DNA of 64,000 nucleotides, from NCBI GenBank assembly GCA_017501255.1, contig JAFVXE010000061.1:124001-188000 (forward strand). The letters run 5' to 3'. The notes under the pieces were generated by a model. That model saw only the letters and a list, made by a program, of their open reading frames with translations. It was not told the origin of the DNA and did not search any database. The position numbers and the translations under genes were made by a program. This document shows positions 25,657-34,440 of this stretch, piece after piece (position 1 is the first letter of the stretch; every line of letters starts with the position of its first letter). The DNA comes from Clostridia bacterium. GTDB lineage: Bacteria; Bacillota; Clostridia; Christensenellales; Aristaeellaceae.

Positions 25657-26136
25657 TCATGATTCCAAATCGCGCTTTCGATTTTGCTTGCGGCGTTCAC
25701 CAGCTGCAAAATCTGCTTTTTCCTTTTCCGTTTCCAAAAGGAGCCGTGGCACACGGGTGGGCTGACCGTCCTCATCCAAAGCCACCATGGTCAGATAGGC
25801 CCGATTGACCAACGCCCGCTGTTTGTTGCGTTCAGGGCGTTCCACAAAGGTTTCCACGCAGATTTCCATACTGGTGTTGCCCACATAGGTCACCCGGCCG
25901 CAAAGGGTAACAATATCATTGAGGCTGGCGGGTTTGAGAAAGGACAGATGATCCACTGCAGCGGTCAGCACTTCCCGGTCGGCGTGCCTGCGGGCCACCA
26001 CTGCCGCCACCACATCAATCCACTGCATCAGAAGCCCGCCAAACAGCCGAAAGCTGCTGTTCACATCGCCGGGCATCACGATGTGCACCTGTTCGGTACG
26101 ACTGTCAGATACCCGTTTTTCACTGGTTCGAATCAC
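25657..26136 (-). CDS. Acyl-CoA thioesterase (hotdog fold)
   Basis: A 159-residue single hotdog domain of the YciA/Acot type. HIVMPGDVNSSFRLFGGLLMQWID holds the conserved start with the catalytic Asn/Asp region, and VDHLSFLKPASLNDIVTL the second strand pair. It likely hydrolyses acyl-CoA esters, chain length unknown. GTG 26136 has AAGGAGG before it and overlaps the upstream gene by four bases. deoB follows after 21 bases. Confidence 0.85.
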   Translation of the reverse strand: MIRTSEKRVSDSRTEQVHIVMPGDVNSSFRLFGGLLMQWIDVVAAVVARRHADREVLTAAVDHLSFLKPASLNDIVTLCGRVTYVGNTSMEICVETFVERPERNKQRALVNRAYLTMVALDEDGQPTRVPRLLLETEKEKADFAAGERRKQNRKRDLES

Positions 26137-27707
26137 AATGAAACCTCCTTGCCATCCACCCGGATTTTTACGCTGTCCGCCATCTGCACCTGCCCTGCCT
26201 TGGCAAGCAGCGCCCGGTGGCGGGCATCCACCAGACGGCGATCCAGCAGCCAGTGGAACAACAGATGCTTCTTGGGCATGGGATGCAAAGCGAACAAGTC
26301 GCTGTAGCGGTCATACAGCCGCTGGATCAGCGCTTCTTCCGTCAGGCTGCGGCCTACTTCCACATCAAACTGGCTCATACTCTCCACTTCCCGGCCAATG
26401 AGCCCCAAACGGTGCACCGGCGCAACAATGAAGGACGCATCCGGCTCGCCGTCCACCAGCGCCAGATGGATACGGTCATCCATCAGGGGCGAAAAATCCG
26501 GCTGCACATCCGGACAGATGGGATAGTGAAGCATATCCATATTGATCCACGCCACATGGGTATAGCTGGGGTTTTCGATGGCGGTTTTACGCATCAAAAG
26601 CCACTTGCTGCGCCCCAGATGATCCTTCTCGGACATCTTTCGCTGGAGATATTCTCTTGGCAGCACCGCCCTCTCCGGATAGCTGCGGGCATTGGTGCAC
26701 AGACCCCGCAGATACCGCTCGCACCTGCCGCCGGTGTACAGCGTCAGCGGCAGATGCCGCAGGGCGTTGAGATAGGTAAAGCGCAGCAGGTAGACTTCAT
26801 CGGGCTTTGCCTTGTCCGGCAAATCGATGAAGGCAGAGATCAGATGGGGAACGTCCGGTTCTTCCTGACTGCGCAGAAGCGAACGGATACGCCCCTTGAT
26901 CGCCATTCCTGCGGGCAATTTCTGCTCATAGGTTTCCGAGCCCACATACAGCCCCAGATCAAAACGGATGGACAATGCGCCGGGTTCCTTGCAAAAACCA
27001 GCCAGCTGTTCAAAGCGGGCCACAGAAGGCACCCGCATCATTTCCTGACCGGGACGTTTCAGCCAGCGCATGGGCAATGGTTTTACCGGCCAGAGCACAG
27101 GCCTGTCCAGCGCATAAACAGGCACATTGGTTACATGAGCTGCCAAACTCAAGGTTTCCCATTCCAGTTCCATTTTTGCAAGCAGCGACACCCGGCCAAA
27201 CAGCAGCGCCGGATCTGCCACCATTGTGCGCACAGGGGCTGCACTGCTGACAATGGGCAAACCCCGTTCAATCTGCACCCTGCCATCATCCAGCCGCCGG
27301 GAAAAAGCGGGCAGATAGGCCTGCGGTTCCAATCCCTCGCTGGCATAGCCCATAGCACCAGTCATCAGGGCATGGTATTCCACTTTGGCAAAACGGCCGA
27401 GCAATTCCTTGTCCCACATGGCAGAAAAATCGTACTCGCCCATCAGGGACAGAAAAAAGCTCTCATCCGTTACCAAATCAGCGATAGCTGCCAGCTTGCC
27501 GGTGTCCTCATAAAACAGAAGAGCATTTTGCGGCAGTTCGGCGTTTTCCTCCGCCTCGGGAGAAAGCGCCTGTTGCAGATCTTTTGGCAACGCAAAACGA
27601 AGCGCCACCGGCGCCGATGCCTGATCATATGCTGCAAGAACCGTACGGCGGGCAGCTTCGGCATTTTCCAGACCATTGAGCATGACCAGAATATGGCTTA
27701 CCGGCAT
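26133..27707 (-). CDS. HtrL/YibB-like protein of unknown function, possible glycosyltransferase
   Basis: A 524-residue protein, not firmly recognised. Residues about 325-490 recall HtrL/YibB-type domains: a start strand HLISAFIDLP, a KSKWLLMRKTAIENPSYTHVAWINMD segment (written SKWLLMRK and THVAWINMD here) and a late acidic run. Those resemble GT-A-like folds in which the WxD strand binds metal. The first 300 residues are mixed alpha/beta with no motif known to me. No signal peptide or membrane helix is visible. ATG 27707 has AAAGGAGGTG before it, and a strong promoter lies 25 bases further up. It heads the operon thioesterase-deoB-pnp-dacF. Confidence 0.5.
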   Translation of the reverse strand: MPVSHILVMLNGLENAEAARRTVLAAYDQASAPVALRFALPKDLQQALSPEAEENAELPQNALLFYEDTGKLAAIADLVTDESFFLSLMGEYDFSAMWDKELLGRFAKVEYHALMTGAMGYASEGLEPQAYLPAFSRRLDDGRVQIERGLPIVSSAAPVRTMVADPALLFGRVSLLAKMELEWETLSLAAHVTNVPVYALDRPVLWPVKPLPMRWLKRPGQEMMRVPSVARFEQLAGFCKEPGALSIRFDLGLYVGSETYEQKLPAGMAIKGRIRSLLRSQEEPDVPHLISAFIDLPDKAKPDEVYLLRFTYLNALRHLPLTLYTGGRCERYLRGLCTNARSYPERAVLPREYLQRKMSEKDHLGRSKWLLMRKTAIENPSYTHVAWINMDMLHYPICPDVQPDFSPLMDDRIHLALVDGEPDASFIVAPVHRLGLIGREVESMSQFDVEVGRSLTEEALIQRLYDRYSDLFALHPMPKKHLLFHWLLDRRLVDARHRALLAKAGQVQMADSVKIRVDGKEVSL

Positions 27708-27731
27708 CTGCCCGCACCTCCTTTTTTTACT

Positions 27732-27760
27732 ATTATAAAAGGCAATTTCCGCTCCGTCAA
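27732..27760 (-). promoter_or_regulatory. Promoter of the HtrL-like/deoB/pnp/dacF operon
   Basis: Minus strand: TTGACG (plus 27755-27760), 17-base spacer, TATAAT (plus 27732-27737). Confidence 0.8.
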
Positions 27761-27762
27761 GA

Positions 27763-27791
27763 TTGACACCCCACCCATTATCCTGTAAGAT
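27763..27791 (+). promoter_or_regulatory. Promoter of the CapF-like gene
   Basis: TTGACA at 27763-27768, 17-base spacer, TAAGAT at 27786-27791. Its -35 box stands two bases from that of the divergent promoter. Confidence 0.75.
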
Positions 27792-27836
27792 GACGGTAGA
27801 CCTTATTCCTCGCCCGCAACCAAGGAGGGATCGCAT

Positions 27837-28892
27837 TTGCATATTTTGATCACAGAACCTGCCGGGTTTTTCGGCTGCAATCTGCTGGCCCATCTGGAAC
27901 AGGCTTTGCCGGAAAGTGGCCATGTGCTGCATCCGCTTGAGGTGACTGCTGCCAGCGATATCATTGCACAAAATGCAGCCACCGCCGATTTTGTCTTTCA
28001 TCTGACGGACGCAGCCCCGGACTTTACCGCCGCTTTGCTGGCTGAATTAGCCGATGCAAAGAAACCTCCCGTTTTGTTTGCTGCGCCCGAGAAAATATCC
28101 CATGAAGCGCTGCTCAGTTACAGTCAGCGCACCGGTGCGCCTGTCTACCTCTATTGCCTGCCCCATCCTTTTGGCAAGTGGAGCCTGCCCCATCTGAATC
28201 CCGTTGCCAACCTGTGCAACCGCCTGAGCCAAGGGCTGCCTCCCGGGGACTTTGACCCGGAAGGCGAACTCCAACTGACGTACATTGATGACATCATTGC
28301 CGCCTGGCTTCGGGTACTGGACGAGCAGCCGAAGGACACTCCTCCCCTCTGCACGGTAGAGCCCATCTACACCATCAAAATGGGCGAGCTGGTTGCCCGG
28401 CTCACTTCCTATGGCCGGATGCGGGACCGGCTGGATGTGCCGGACCAGTCCGACCCCTTGACCAGCAAGCTGTACGCTACGTATCTCAGCTTCCTGCCGG
28501 TGTACGACTTTGCCCGTATGCCAGAGGTTCATGCCGACAACCGGGGTTCCTTCACGGAGCTGATGCATTTCGGCGGTTATGGTCAGATAAGCCTGAATGT
28601 ATCCAAACCCGGCATCGTCAAGGGTGAACACTGGCACCATACCAAGCACGAGAAATTCATCGTCATTCAGGGGGAAGGCGTCATTCGGCTGCGCAAGCCC
28701 GGCAATCCTACATTGCTCACCTATAAGGTAAGCGGGGAAACCCGCACGGTGGTGGACATCCCGCCAGGGTATGCCCACAACATCGAAAACGTTGGCGATA
28801 CCGACCTGCTCACTCTGATGTGGATCAATGAGCGCTTTGATCCCGCTGCTCCGCCGGATGCCTGCCCCATGCCGGTATCCCCTCAGGGATAA
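27837..28892 (+). CDS. CapF/WbjC-like protein: reduced SDR domain plus cupin
   Basis: Closest to CapF/FnlB, which makes UDP-L-FucNAc precursors with an N-terminal SDR reductase and a C-terminal cupin. The cupin half (about 235-345) is well kept: NRGSFTELMHFG, KGEHWHHTKHEKF with the metal histidines, and PPGYAHNIENVGDTDLLTLMW. The SDR half is short and altered. The nucleotide loop reads TEPAGFFGCNLL, without the first Gly, and the SSS and YxxxK segments expected near residues 85-110 are missing. FGKW and YIDDI survive. An epimerase without reductase is a fair guess. The start is TTG 27837 behind AAGGAGGG. No other capsule gene lies near. Confidence 0.75.
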   Translation: MHILITEPAGFFGCNLLAHLEQALPESGHVLHPLEVTAASDIIAQNAATADFVFHLTDAAPDFTAALLAELADAKKPPVLFAAPEKISHEALLSYSQRTGAPVYLYCLPHPFGKWSLPHLNPVANLCNRLSQGLPPGDFDPEGELQLTYIDDIIAAWLRVLDEQPKDTPPLCTVEPIYTIKMGELVARLTSYGRMRDRLDVPDQSDPLTSKLYATYLSFLPVYDFARMPEVHADNRGSFTELMHFGGYGQISLNVSKPGIVKGEHWHHTKHEKFIVIQGEGVIRLRKPGNPTLLTYKVSGETRTVVDIPPGYAHNIENVGDTDLLTLMWINERFDPAAPPDACPMPVSPQG

Positions 28893-28980
28893 CCTTTGGG
28901 CTATTCAGCCCTCATTTGTCACTTTCAGACAACTTTGGCGACATTTGATGGTCTGATATTGGTTTTTTACAGCATAAGTC

Positions 28981-29009
28981 ATGACAATTCCAACCGGCTA
29001 TGCTATGAT
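28981..29009 (+). promoter_or_regulatory. Predicted promoter of the secreted protein gene
   Basis: ATGACA at 28981-28986, 17-base spacer, TATGAT at 29004-29009. Confidence 0.55.
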
Positions 29010-29078
29010 AGTTGCGTCGACAAAAGGATGATTCCTGAAATGTATTCCAAACCCATCCATGATAAAGGAGGAAACACA

Positions 29079-30575
29079 ATGTTCCGTAAGATTCTGGCTT
29101 CTGTTCTTTGCCTGATGCTGGCGCTGGCGATGCCGCTGACCTCTTTGGCTGCCACCGATATCGCCTTGAAGATCGTCCCCGGCGCTGAACTGGCCGCTAC
29201 CGATGAAAGCATCAAGACCATTTTTGACAACCTGTTCCTGCGTCTCATCGTGGAAGACGAAAGCGGCCTTCTGGCCATCGAGTCCGACAAGGGCGAGATT
29301 CTCAGCGCCGGTATCCGTGCTGACGAGCAGGGTTTCTACGTTGCCAGCGCTCTGCTGGGCGACCGGGTGCTGTACTTCTCCGCTGAAGAAGTATCCGCTT
29401 TCATGATCGAAATGATGCGCCAGAGCGGCGCTGACGAAGCCACCATTGCTCAGATGGAGCAGAGCCTGGCTCAGTTGTCCGGTCAGCCCGCCATCAATGC
29501 CGCTGCTGGTTCTCCCATCAACGGCATGATGTTTGACGACGATGCCCTGGAAAACATGACCGCCGAGGAACTCTATGCCAATGATCCTGCCATGCTCCAG
29601 TTTGTCAAGAACATGGAAGAGAAGATGGTGGTAACCGAGGGCGAATTCACCGACGCTGCCTACAACACCGCCACCACCAAGACCGAACTGGTGATGACCA
29701 GCGAAGACATGATGCTGATCTTCGACAGCGAAATGGTCAAGGAAATGTACGGTTCCATGGCGCAGAGCACCGGCATGACCGCTGAAGAGCTGCTTGCCAC
29801 TGTGAAGGATGTGTTCAGCCAGCTGGACATGACCTATAACATCGTTGCCTACACCAATGGCGATGACCTGTGCGCTATGCAGCTGGATATGGTCATGAAG
29901 GGCGATGTGACCATGGAAGTGACCGATACCACCGGTAAGACTTCCACCGATACCGCCACCTTTGATATGACCATGGATCTGGATATGAATGTGCTGACCA
30001 CCGGCGATGTGGAGAACATGAACATCGTTACCACCATGGTGGACAACACCCAGTCCCAGACCGTCGGTTTTGTTGCCAACATTGCTGAGAACGATGCCGC
30101 TGACACCGTTGCCTTCGACGGCAACCTGACCGAAGGCGAGCAGACCGTAATGCTCTTCCAGGGCGCCTTTGCTGAAGGCGAAGATGATGCCATCAACGGC
30201 TGGATCGGCATTCTGGCGGACAACCAGCAGGTCACCTTCACCCTGACCGGCAAGGAAACCAACGATGTGTATGACGCTCTGGTGTCCATTTACACCCGTG
30301 GCGATTCCACCGCCATCGTGGAGCCCACCTGGTCCGACAGCGCCATCATTTCCTTCGCTGTGCGTGTGCAGGAAACCCAGACTCCTGCTCTGCTGAACGC
30401 CCTGAACAACGCCACCCCCGAAACTTCCGTGCAGTTGCTCCAGATGGATCAGGATGCGCTGAACAATGAGATCAACGCCATCTCCGGCGATGCCATGGGC
30501 GCACTGTTCACCGGTCTGGGCAACCTGCCCTCCGATCTGTTCAGCATGGTGATGAACCTGATCCCCATGCAGTAA
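29079..30575 (+). CDS. Secreted protein of unknown function, 498 residues
   Basis: Not recognised. A signal peptide (hydrophobic core 5-20, likely cleavage after SLA) without a lipobox Cys suggests export as a soluble protein. The mature chain is acidic, rich in Met, Asp, Thr and Ala, and has almost no Cys. The middle (about 180-400) alternates Thr-rich beta-like strands (TMEVTDTTGKTSTDTATFDM, DLDMNVLTTGDVENMNI). This recalls large beta-sheet sensor or lipoprotein-carrier folds, which is only an impression. AAAGGAGG stands before ATG 29079. Single gene with its own promoter. Confidence 0.7.
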   Translation: MFRKILASVLCLMLALAMPLTSLAATDIALKIVPGAELAATDESIKTIFDNLFLRLIVEDESGLLAIESDKGEILSAGIRADEQGFYVASALLGDRVLYFSAEEVSAFMIEMMRQSGADEATIAQMEQSLAQLSGQPAINAAAGSPINGMMFDDDALENMTAEELYANDPAMLQFVKNMEEKMVVTEGEFTDAAYNTATTKTELVMTSEDMMLIFDSEMVKEMYGSMAQSTGMTAEELLATVKDVFSQLDMTYNIVAYTNGDDLCAMQLDMVMKGDVTMEVTDTTGKTSTDTATFDMTMDLDMNVLTTGDVENMNIVTTMVDNTQSQTVGFVANIAENDAADTVAFDGNLTEGEQTVMLFQGAFAEGEDDAINGWIGILADNQQVTFTLTGKETNDVYDALVSIYTRGDSTAIVEPTWSDSAIISFAVRVQETQTPALLNALNNATPETSVQLLQMDQDALNNEINAISGDAMGALFTGLGNLPSDLFSMVMNLIPMQ

Positions 30576-30597
30576 ACAGTTATCCAGCTCATTCTCA

Positions 30598-30628
30598 TCG
30601 GCGCAGCAGTATCATCTGCTGCGCCGAT
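30598..30628 (+). terminator. Hairpin after the secreted protein, weak terminator
   Basis: TCGGCGCAGCAG pairs with CTGCTGCGCCGA. Only TTCTT follows, so termination may be partial and the nucleosidase gene may be read through. Confidence 0.5.
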
Positions 30629-30650
30629 TCTTAACATTGGAGGTATATCC

Positions 30651-31340
30651 ATGCGAATCGGCATTCTTTGCGCCGGGGATCGGGAAGTCGTTCCCTTTCT
30701 GGAGGTTCTCAACGAAGATCAAAAAACAGAAAAAGCCATGCTGACCTTTCACGAGGGAACCATCGGCGGCGTGGATGTGGTCACGTTGTATTGCGGCGTG
30801 TGCAAAGTGAACGCCGCCATCGCTGCACAGATCCTGATCGACACCTTTGGAGTGGATCTGATCATCAATGCGGGCACCGCAGGCGGCATGAACCCGGAAC
30901 TTTCCATTCTGGATGTGGTCATCTCCACCGAAGTGGCCTATCACGATGTTGCGCCTCATATTCTGACGGAGTTCCATCCATGGATGGAAAATGCGTTTTT
31001 CAAAGCTGACCCCGCATTGCTGCATTTGGCCCGAAAGGCAGTGGAAAAGCGCCCGTTGACAGGAACAGTTCGTTTCGGACGCATGGTAACCGGCGAAGCT
31101 TTTGTTACGGATGCTGGCAGAGACGGGATCAACCAGCAGTACGCTCCGCTGAGCGTGGATATGGAAACCGCCAGCATTGCTCATGTGTGCTATGTGAACC
31201 AAATCCCGTTTATTGCTATCCGCTGCATCACCGATGATGCAAAGCACAGCGGTGCGGAACATTTCGAGGAAAACTGTGCCAGAGCTTCGGCGATCGCACG
31301 GGATGTAACGGTTTCGCTACTCTCCGAACTGGCCGTTTGA
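30651..31340 (+). CDS. mtnN: 5'-methylthioadenosine/S-adenosylhomocysteine nucleosidase-like protein
   Basis: Predicted to cleave adenine from methylthioadenosine or S-adenosylhomocysteine. It has the nucleosidase/phosphorylase fold: MRIGILCAGDREVVPFLE at the start, NAGTAGGMNPELSILDVVIST near residue 75, SVDMETASIAHVCY for the ribose-binding Met-Glu, and RCITDDAKHSG with the catalytic Asp. Length (229 residues) fits. GGAGG precedes ATG 30651. Other purine nucleosidases share this fold, so the exact substrate is somewhat open. Confidence 0.85.
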   Translation: MRIGILCAGDREVVPFLEVLNEDQKTEKAMLTFHEGTIGGVDVVTLYCGVCKVNAAIAAQILIDTFGVDLIINAGTAGGMNPELSILDVVISTEVAYHDVAPHILTEFHPWMENAFFKADPALLHLARKAVEKRPLTGTVRFGRMVTGEAFVTDAGRDGINQQYAPLSVDMETASIAHVCYVNQIPFIAIRCITDDAKHSGAEHFEENCARASAIARDVTVSLLSELAV

Positions 31341-31377
31341 CAGAGCCGTATCTCCTGTGTATATCGCTGTATTTCGG

Positions 31378-31406
31378 TTGTTATTTAGCGCATTCTGTGG
31401 TATACT
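31378..31406 (+). promoter_or_regulatory. Predicted promoter of plsY
   Basis: TTGTTA at 31378-31383, 17-base spacer, TATACT at 31401-31406. Confidence 0.6.
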
Positions 31407-31460
31407 ACACGAGATTTGTTGCCAGATGCGGCAACAAACGGAAACAAAAGGAGGTTTCCC

Positions 31461-32117
31461 ATGCGCGAGATTCTGCTTACGGTTCTGGTGGCGCTGATTG
31501 CCTATCTGCTGGGCTGCTTTTCCACTGGCACCATCATCTCCAACGCACAGGGCGTAAATATCCGCAACGAAGGCAGCAAAAACACCGGCGCCAGCAACGT
31601 GCTGCGGGTACTGGGGCTCAAAAGCGGCCTGATCTGCTTTCTTGGCGACTTTTTCAAAGCGGTGCTGGCCTGCTGGCTGGGCAGCATCATCCTTCCCGGC
31701 GATACCTTCGGCATTGTCCGTTTTGGCACGCTGCTGGCCGGCCTGATGGTGATCATCGGCCACAACTGGCCTGTTTTCTATGGTTTCAAGGGCGGCAAGG
31801 GCGTTGCCTGCTCCGTGGCGGTGATTTTCTATGTGGATCCCCTGTGGGGCATTATTGCCATTGTACTGTGTGTCTCGGTCATCGCCATTACACGTTTCAT
31901 CAGCCTTGGCAGCATGACCATGCTGTTTACCTACATGATTTTCATGTGCATCGCTCACTGGGGTGAGTGGTTCACCTGCCTGTTCTGCGTGATTCTGTTC
32001 GTGCTGTGCGTGATCCGCCACCGTTCCAACATCGGGCGGCTGCTCAACGGCACGGAAAACAAGATCGGGCAGAAGGTAAAGCCCAACCAGAACACAGAAG
32101 AGAATACCAATCATTGA
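31461..32117 (+). CDS. plsY: Acyl-phosphate:glycerol-3-phosphate acyltransferase
   Basis: First acylation step of phosphatidic acid synthesis, in the membrane. About five to six hydrophobic segments and the family motifs are visible: YLLGCFSTGTIIS with the first Ser/Thr region, NEGSKNTGASNVLRVLG (normally GSGNPGATN), and GHNWPVFYGFKGGKGVA. Length is 218 residues. AAAGGAGG stands before ATG 31461. A charged C-terminal tail is likely cytoplasmic. The PlsX partner is not in this window. Confidence 0.93.
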   Translation: MREILLTVLVALIAYLLGCFSTGTIISNAQGVNIRNEGSKNTGASNVLRVLGLKSGLICFLGDFFKAVLACWLGSIILPGDTFGIVRFGTLLAGLMVIIGHNWPVFYGFKGGKGVACSVAVIFYVDPLWGIIAIVLCVSVIAITRFISLGSMTMLFTYMIFMCIAHWGEWFTCLFCVILFVLCVIRHRSNIGRLLNGTENKIGQKVKPNQNTEENTNH

Positions 32118-32129
32118 TGGTCGATTGGC

Positions 32130-32166
32130 AAAACCCGGAGCGCCTGCGTGACGCTCCGGGTTTTTT
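32130..32166. terminator. Bidirectional terminator between plsY and the hydrolase operon
   Basis: AAAACCCGGAGCG pairs with CGCTCCGGGTTTT around a nine-base loop, followed by TTTTTT on the plus strand. Confidence 0.88.
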
Positions 32167-32909
32167 CATTCTTCAAGCAATGACAGCAGTTTGTTTACAT
32201 ACGCTTCCGGGTGATTCAGACTCAGTTCCCCATGAACATATCCCGGCAGCACTTCCAGACTTGCATGGGGCATACGCTTCGCAATCGCTTTGGCCGACCG
32301 TTTCATGATGGGTAACTCTTTGCTGCCTGCAAGCACCAGCGTTTTCGCCCGGCAGGCAGCCAGACTTTCCTTTAGCCGATAGCGGGCATTGGCTTCCAGA
32401 AAAGCCGTCATATTTTCTTTGGAAATGGCGGCTGTATCGGCAAAATACTTTTCAAACAGTTCCGGCTTGATATGCAGCGACCAGAATTGCAAACGGGCAA
32501 ACCAGCGCTTTCGGATAAGCGGATAGCACAGGTTATATGCAGGCCTAATCATAGCAGCTGTCCACTTCATGGGAAAAACCAGTGCGCTTTCGATCACCGC
32601 ATAGCGGCAGATGTCTGCCCGACGGCTCAGAATGTCCACAAGAATCTGCCCGCCCAGGGACAAACCGCCCATCAGCAGCACTTGTCCTGCACAGTGGGTA
32701 TCCACCCAGCGGATGATTTCGTCGGCGTTGTTTTCGATGGTTGTAAAGGAAACATCGCTGCCGGCATGGCCGTCCAGCGTAGGCAATACCACATGATAAC
32801 GGCCGCTCAGTTGCTGGGCCGCCTGCTGATAATTCCATCCGTTCAGCCCGCCACCATGCAATAAAAGAATGGTTTCCTGATGCTGGGTACCATATTCCAC
32901 CACTTTCAT
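32166..32909 (-). CDS. Alpha/beta hydrolase
   Basis: A 247-residue alpha/beta hydrolase: LLLHGGGLNGW oxyanion region, GGLSLGG with the nucleophile Ser near residue 85, and a late PGYVHGE with the His. ATG 32909 overlaps the asparaginase stop by four bases (ATGA), so the two are translationally coupled. It is the last gene of the operon that starts with the GT1 glycosyltransferase. The substrate is unknown. Confidence 0.85.
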   Translation of the reverse strand: MKVVEYGTQHQETILLLHGGGLNGWNYQQAAQQLSGRYHVVLPTLDGHAGSDVSFTTIENNADEIIRWVDTHCAGQVLLMGGLSLGGQILVDILSRRADICRYAVIESALVFPMKWTAAMIRPAYNLCYPLIRKRWFARLQFWSLHIKPELFEKYFADTAAISKENMTAFLEANARYRLKESLAACRAKTLVLAGSKELPIMKRSAKAIAKRMPHASLEVLPGYVHGELSLNHPEAYVNKLLSLLEE

Positions 32910-33886
32910 CGGTATTCCCCCACCAGCCGGTGCTCCAGCCATGCTCGGGGATCTTCCTGTCCCAAAGCCCACATCAGCTTGCACACAGCGCTTTCAGTAG
33001 TCATATCCCTGCCGCTGATCACGTGCTCCCGCATCAGTCCCCGGCCAACTTCGTAAATACTCACATCCGCTTTTTCGTACAGGCATTGACTGACCACCAG
33101 CACATAAATTCCTTTTTCGCTGAGCTCATCCAGCGCTTTGACCAGATTGCGGCGGATATAGTGCAGACCGCCCAAGCCAAAGGCCTCGATCACCAGCCCC
33201 CGGTATCCTGCATCCGCAGCAAAGCGGAGCACATCCGGGGAGGTACCGGGAGCCAGTTTCAAAAGCAGCACCCGGGGATCGATGGTATCCCGGAGGCGGT
33301 ATCCCTCACCGGAAACAAGGGGCTGAAAGGGCTGCGGCTCATCAAAATGGACGCCGTCGGAGTCGATACGGCCCGCAGGCGGCGCATTCACGCTGGAAAA
33401 GGCGTGCATGGAAGTGGTATGGGTCTTCACGCAGCGCACACCGGAAATCAGGTGGGTGCCAAAGCACACATACACGCCGCCCACCCCCTGCGCCGCTGCT
33501 GTGAGAGCGTACATCAGGTTGCGGGGCGCATCGCTGAGGGGATGCAGCATGGGCAGCTGGGAACCCGTCAGGATAACCGGCTTGCCGATGCCGGCCAGCA
33601 TATAGCTGAGGGCAGCGGCGGTGTAGGCCATAGTATCGGTGCCGTGAGTGATGACCACGCCATCGCAGGTTTGCAGCACCCGATCCACTTCCCGTGCCAG
33701 CACACACCATTCTTCCGGCTGCATATTGCTGGAATCCATGCAGAATACATCCTGGGGAACCACCGGGCAGGGCAGGGGGCTGTGAAGATACTTCAGCAGA
33801 TCGCTGGCAGAAAGGGTGGGCGCAAGACCGTTTTCAGTCTGCGTACAGGCAATAGTGCCGCCGGTGGCCAATAAGGCAATACTCAT
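32906..33886 (-). CDS. Type I-like L-asparaginase
   Basis: Hydrolyses asparagine to aspartate and ammonia. Two threonine motifs are in place: LATGGTIACT at residues 5-14 and THGTDTMAYT near 80, with Ser in MDSSNMQPEE and Lys in the late region. At 326 residues it matches the cytoplasmic type I family, and no signal peptide is seen. ATG 33886 was chosen. It follows nrdG after four bases. Glutaminase side activity is possible. Confidence 0.9.
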   Translation of the reverse strand: MSIALLATGGTIACTQTENGLAPTLSASDLLKYLHSPLPCPVVPQDVFCMDSSNMQPEEWCVLAREVDRVLQTCDGVVITHGTDTMAYTAAALSYMLAGIGKPVILTGSQLPMLHPLSDAPRNLMYALTAAAQGVGGVYVCFGTHLISGVRCVKTHTTSMHAFSSVNAPPAGRIDSDGVHFDEPQPFQPLVSGEGYRLRDTIDPRVLLLKLAPGTSPDVLRFAADAGYRGLVIEAFGLGGLHYIRRNLVKALDELSEKGIYVLVVSQCLYEKADVSIYEVGRGLMREHVISGRDMTTESAVCKLMWALGQEDPRAWLEHRLVGEYR

Positions 33887-33890
33887 TTGT

Positions 33891-34412
33891 TTACCACTCC
33901 GGTTGCGTGTAGAGGACGATTTCGCCCGCTGCACGGGTTTTGTTCAGATCGATGGTGCGCTGGTTTTTGCTGCCCTTGTACAGCAGTTCCAACGAGCGCT
34001 GCTCCAGCAGAAACGGGCCGTCCACCAGTACATCTGTCTGCCGGAGCAGCTCGCTGATGGCAGGGTCGTCCCCCGCCTTCTCCAGCAGCTTTTCATACAG
34101 GTAGCCGGTAAAGGTCCACACCGTCAAGCCCTTGGCGTGGGCCCGCTTCGCCAGCTCTGCACAGGCAGCAGGCTGCACAAAGGGTTCGCCGCCGGACAGG
34201 GTGATGCCATCCAGCAGCGGATTGCCAGTAAACTTGGCTTCCAGCGCATCCAGCATCCACTCGGTGCCGCCTTGAGGATCGTGGCTTTCCGGGTTGTGGC
34301 ACCCCGGGCAGTGATGGGGACAGCCCTGGGTGAAAATGGCGGTGCGGTAGCCCGGGCCATCCACAATGGAATCCGTCACAACGCCATAAATACGCATTTT
34401 TTCATTCTCCAT
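33891..34412 (-). CDS. nrdG: Anaerobic ribonucleotide reductase activating protein (radical SAM)
   Basis: Makes the glycyl radical of NrdD with S-adenosylmethionine. The radical SAM cluster motif reads TQGCPHHCPGCHNP (CxxxCxxC), preceded by SIVDGPGYRTAIF, and LSGGEPF follows near residue 75, all typical of NrdG. Length (173 residues) fits. ATG 34412 or ATG 34397 are both possible starts. No nrdD is next to it, so the pair is split. It sits between feoB and the asparaginase gene, with gaps of 28 and 4 bases. Confidence 0.92.
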   Translation of the reverse strand: MENEKMRIYGVVTDSIVDGPGYRTAIFTQGCPHHCPGCHNPESHDPQGGTEWMLDALEAKFTGNPLLDGITLSGGEPFVQPAACAELAKRAHAKGLTVWTFTGYLYEKLLEKAGDDPAISELLRQTDVLVDGPFLLEQRSLELLYKGSKNQRTIDLNKTRAAGEIVLYTQPEW

Positions 34413-34440
34413 TCTATTTCATCCTTTCCACACGATAGCG

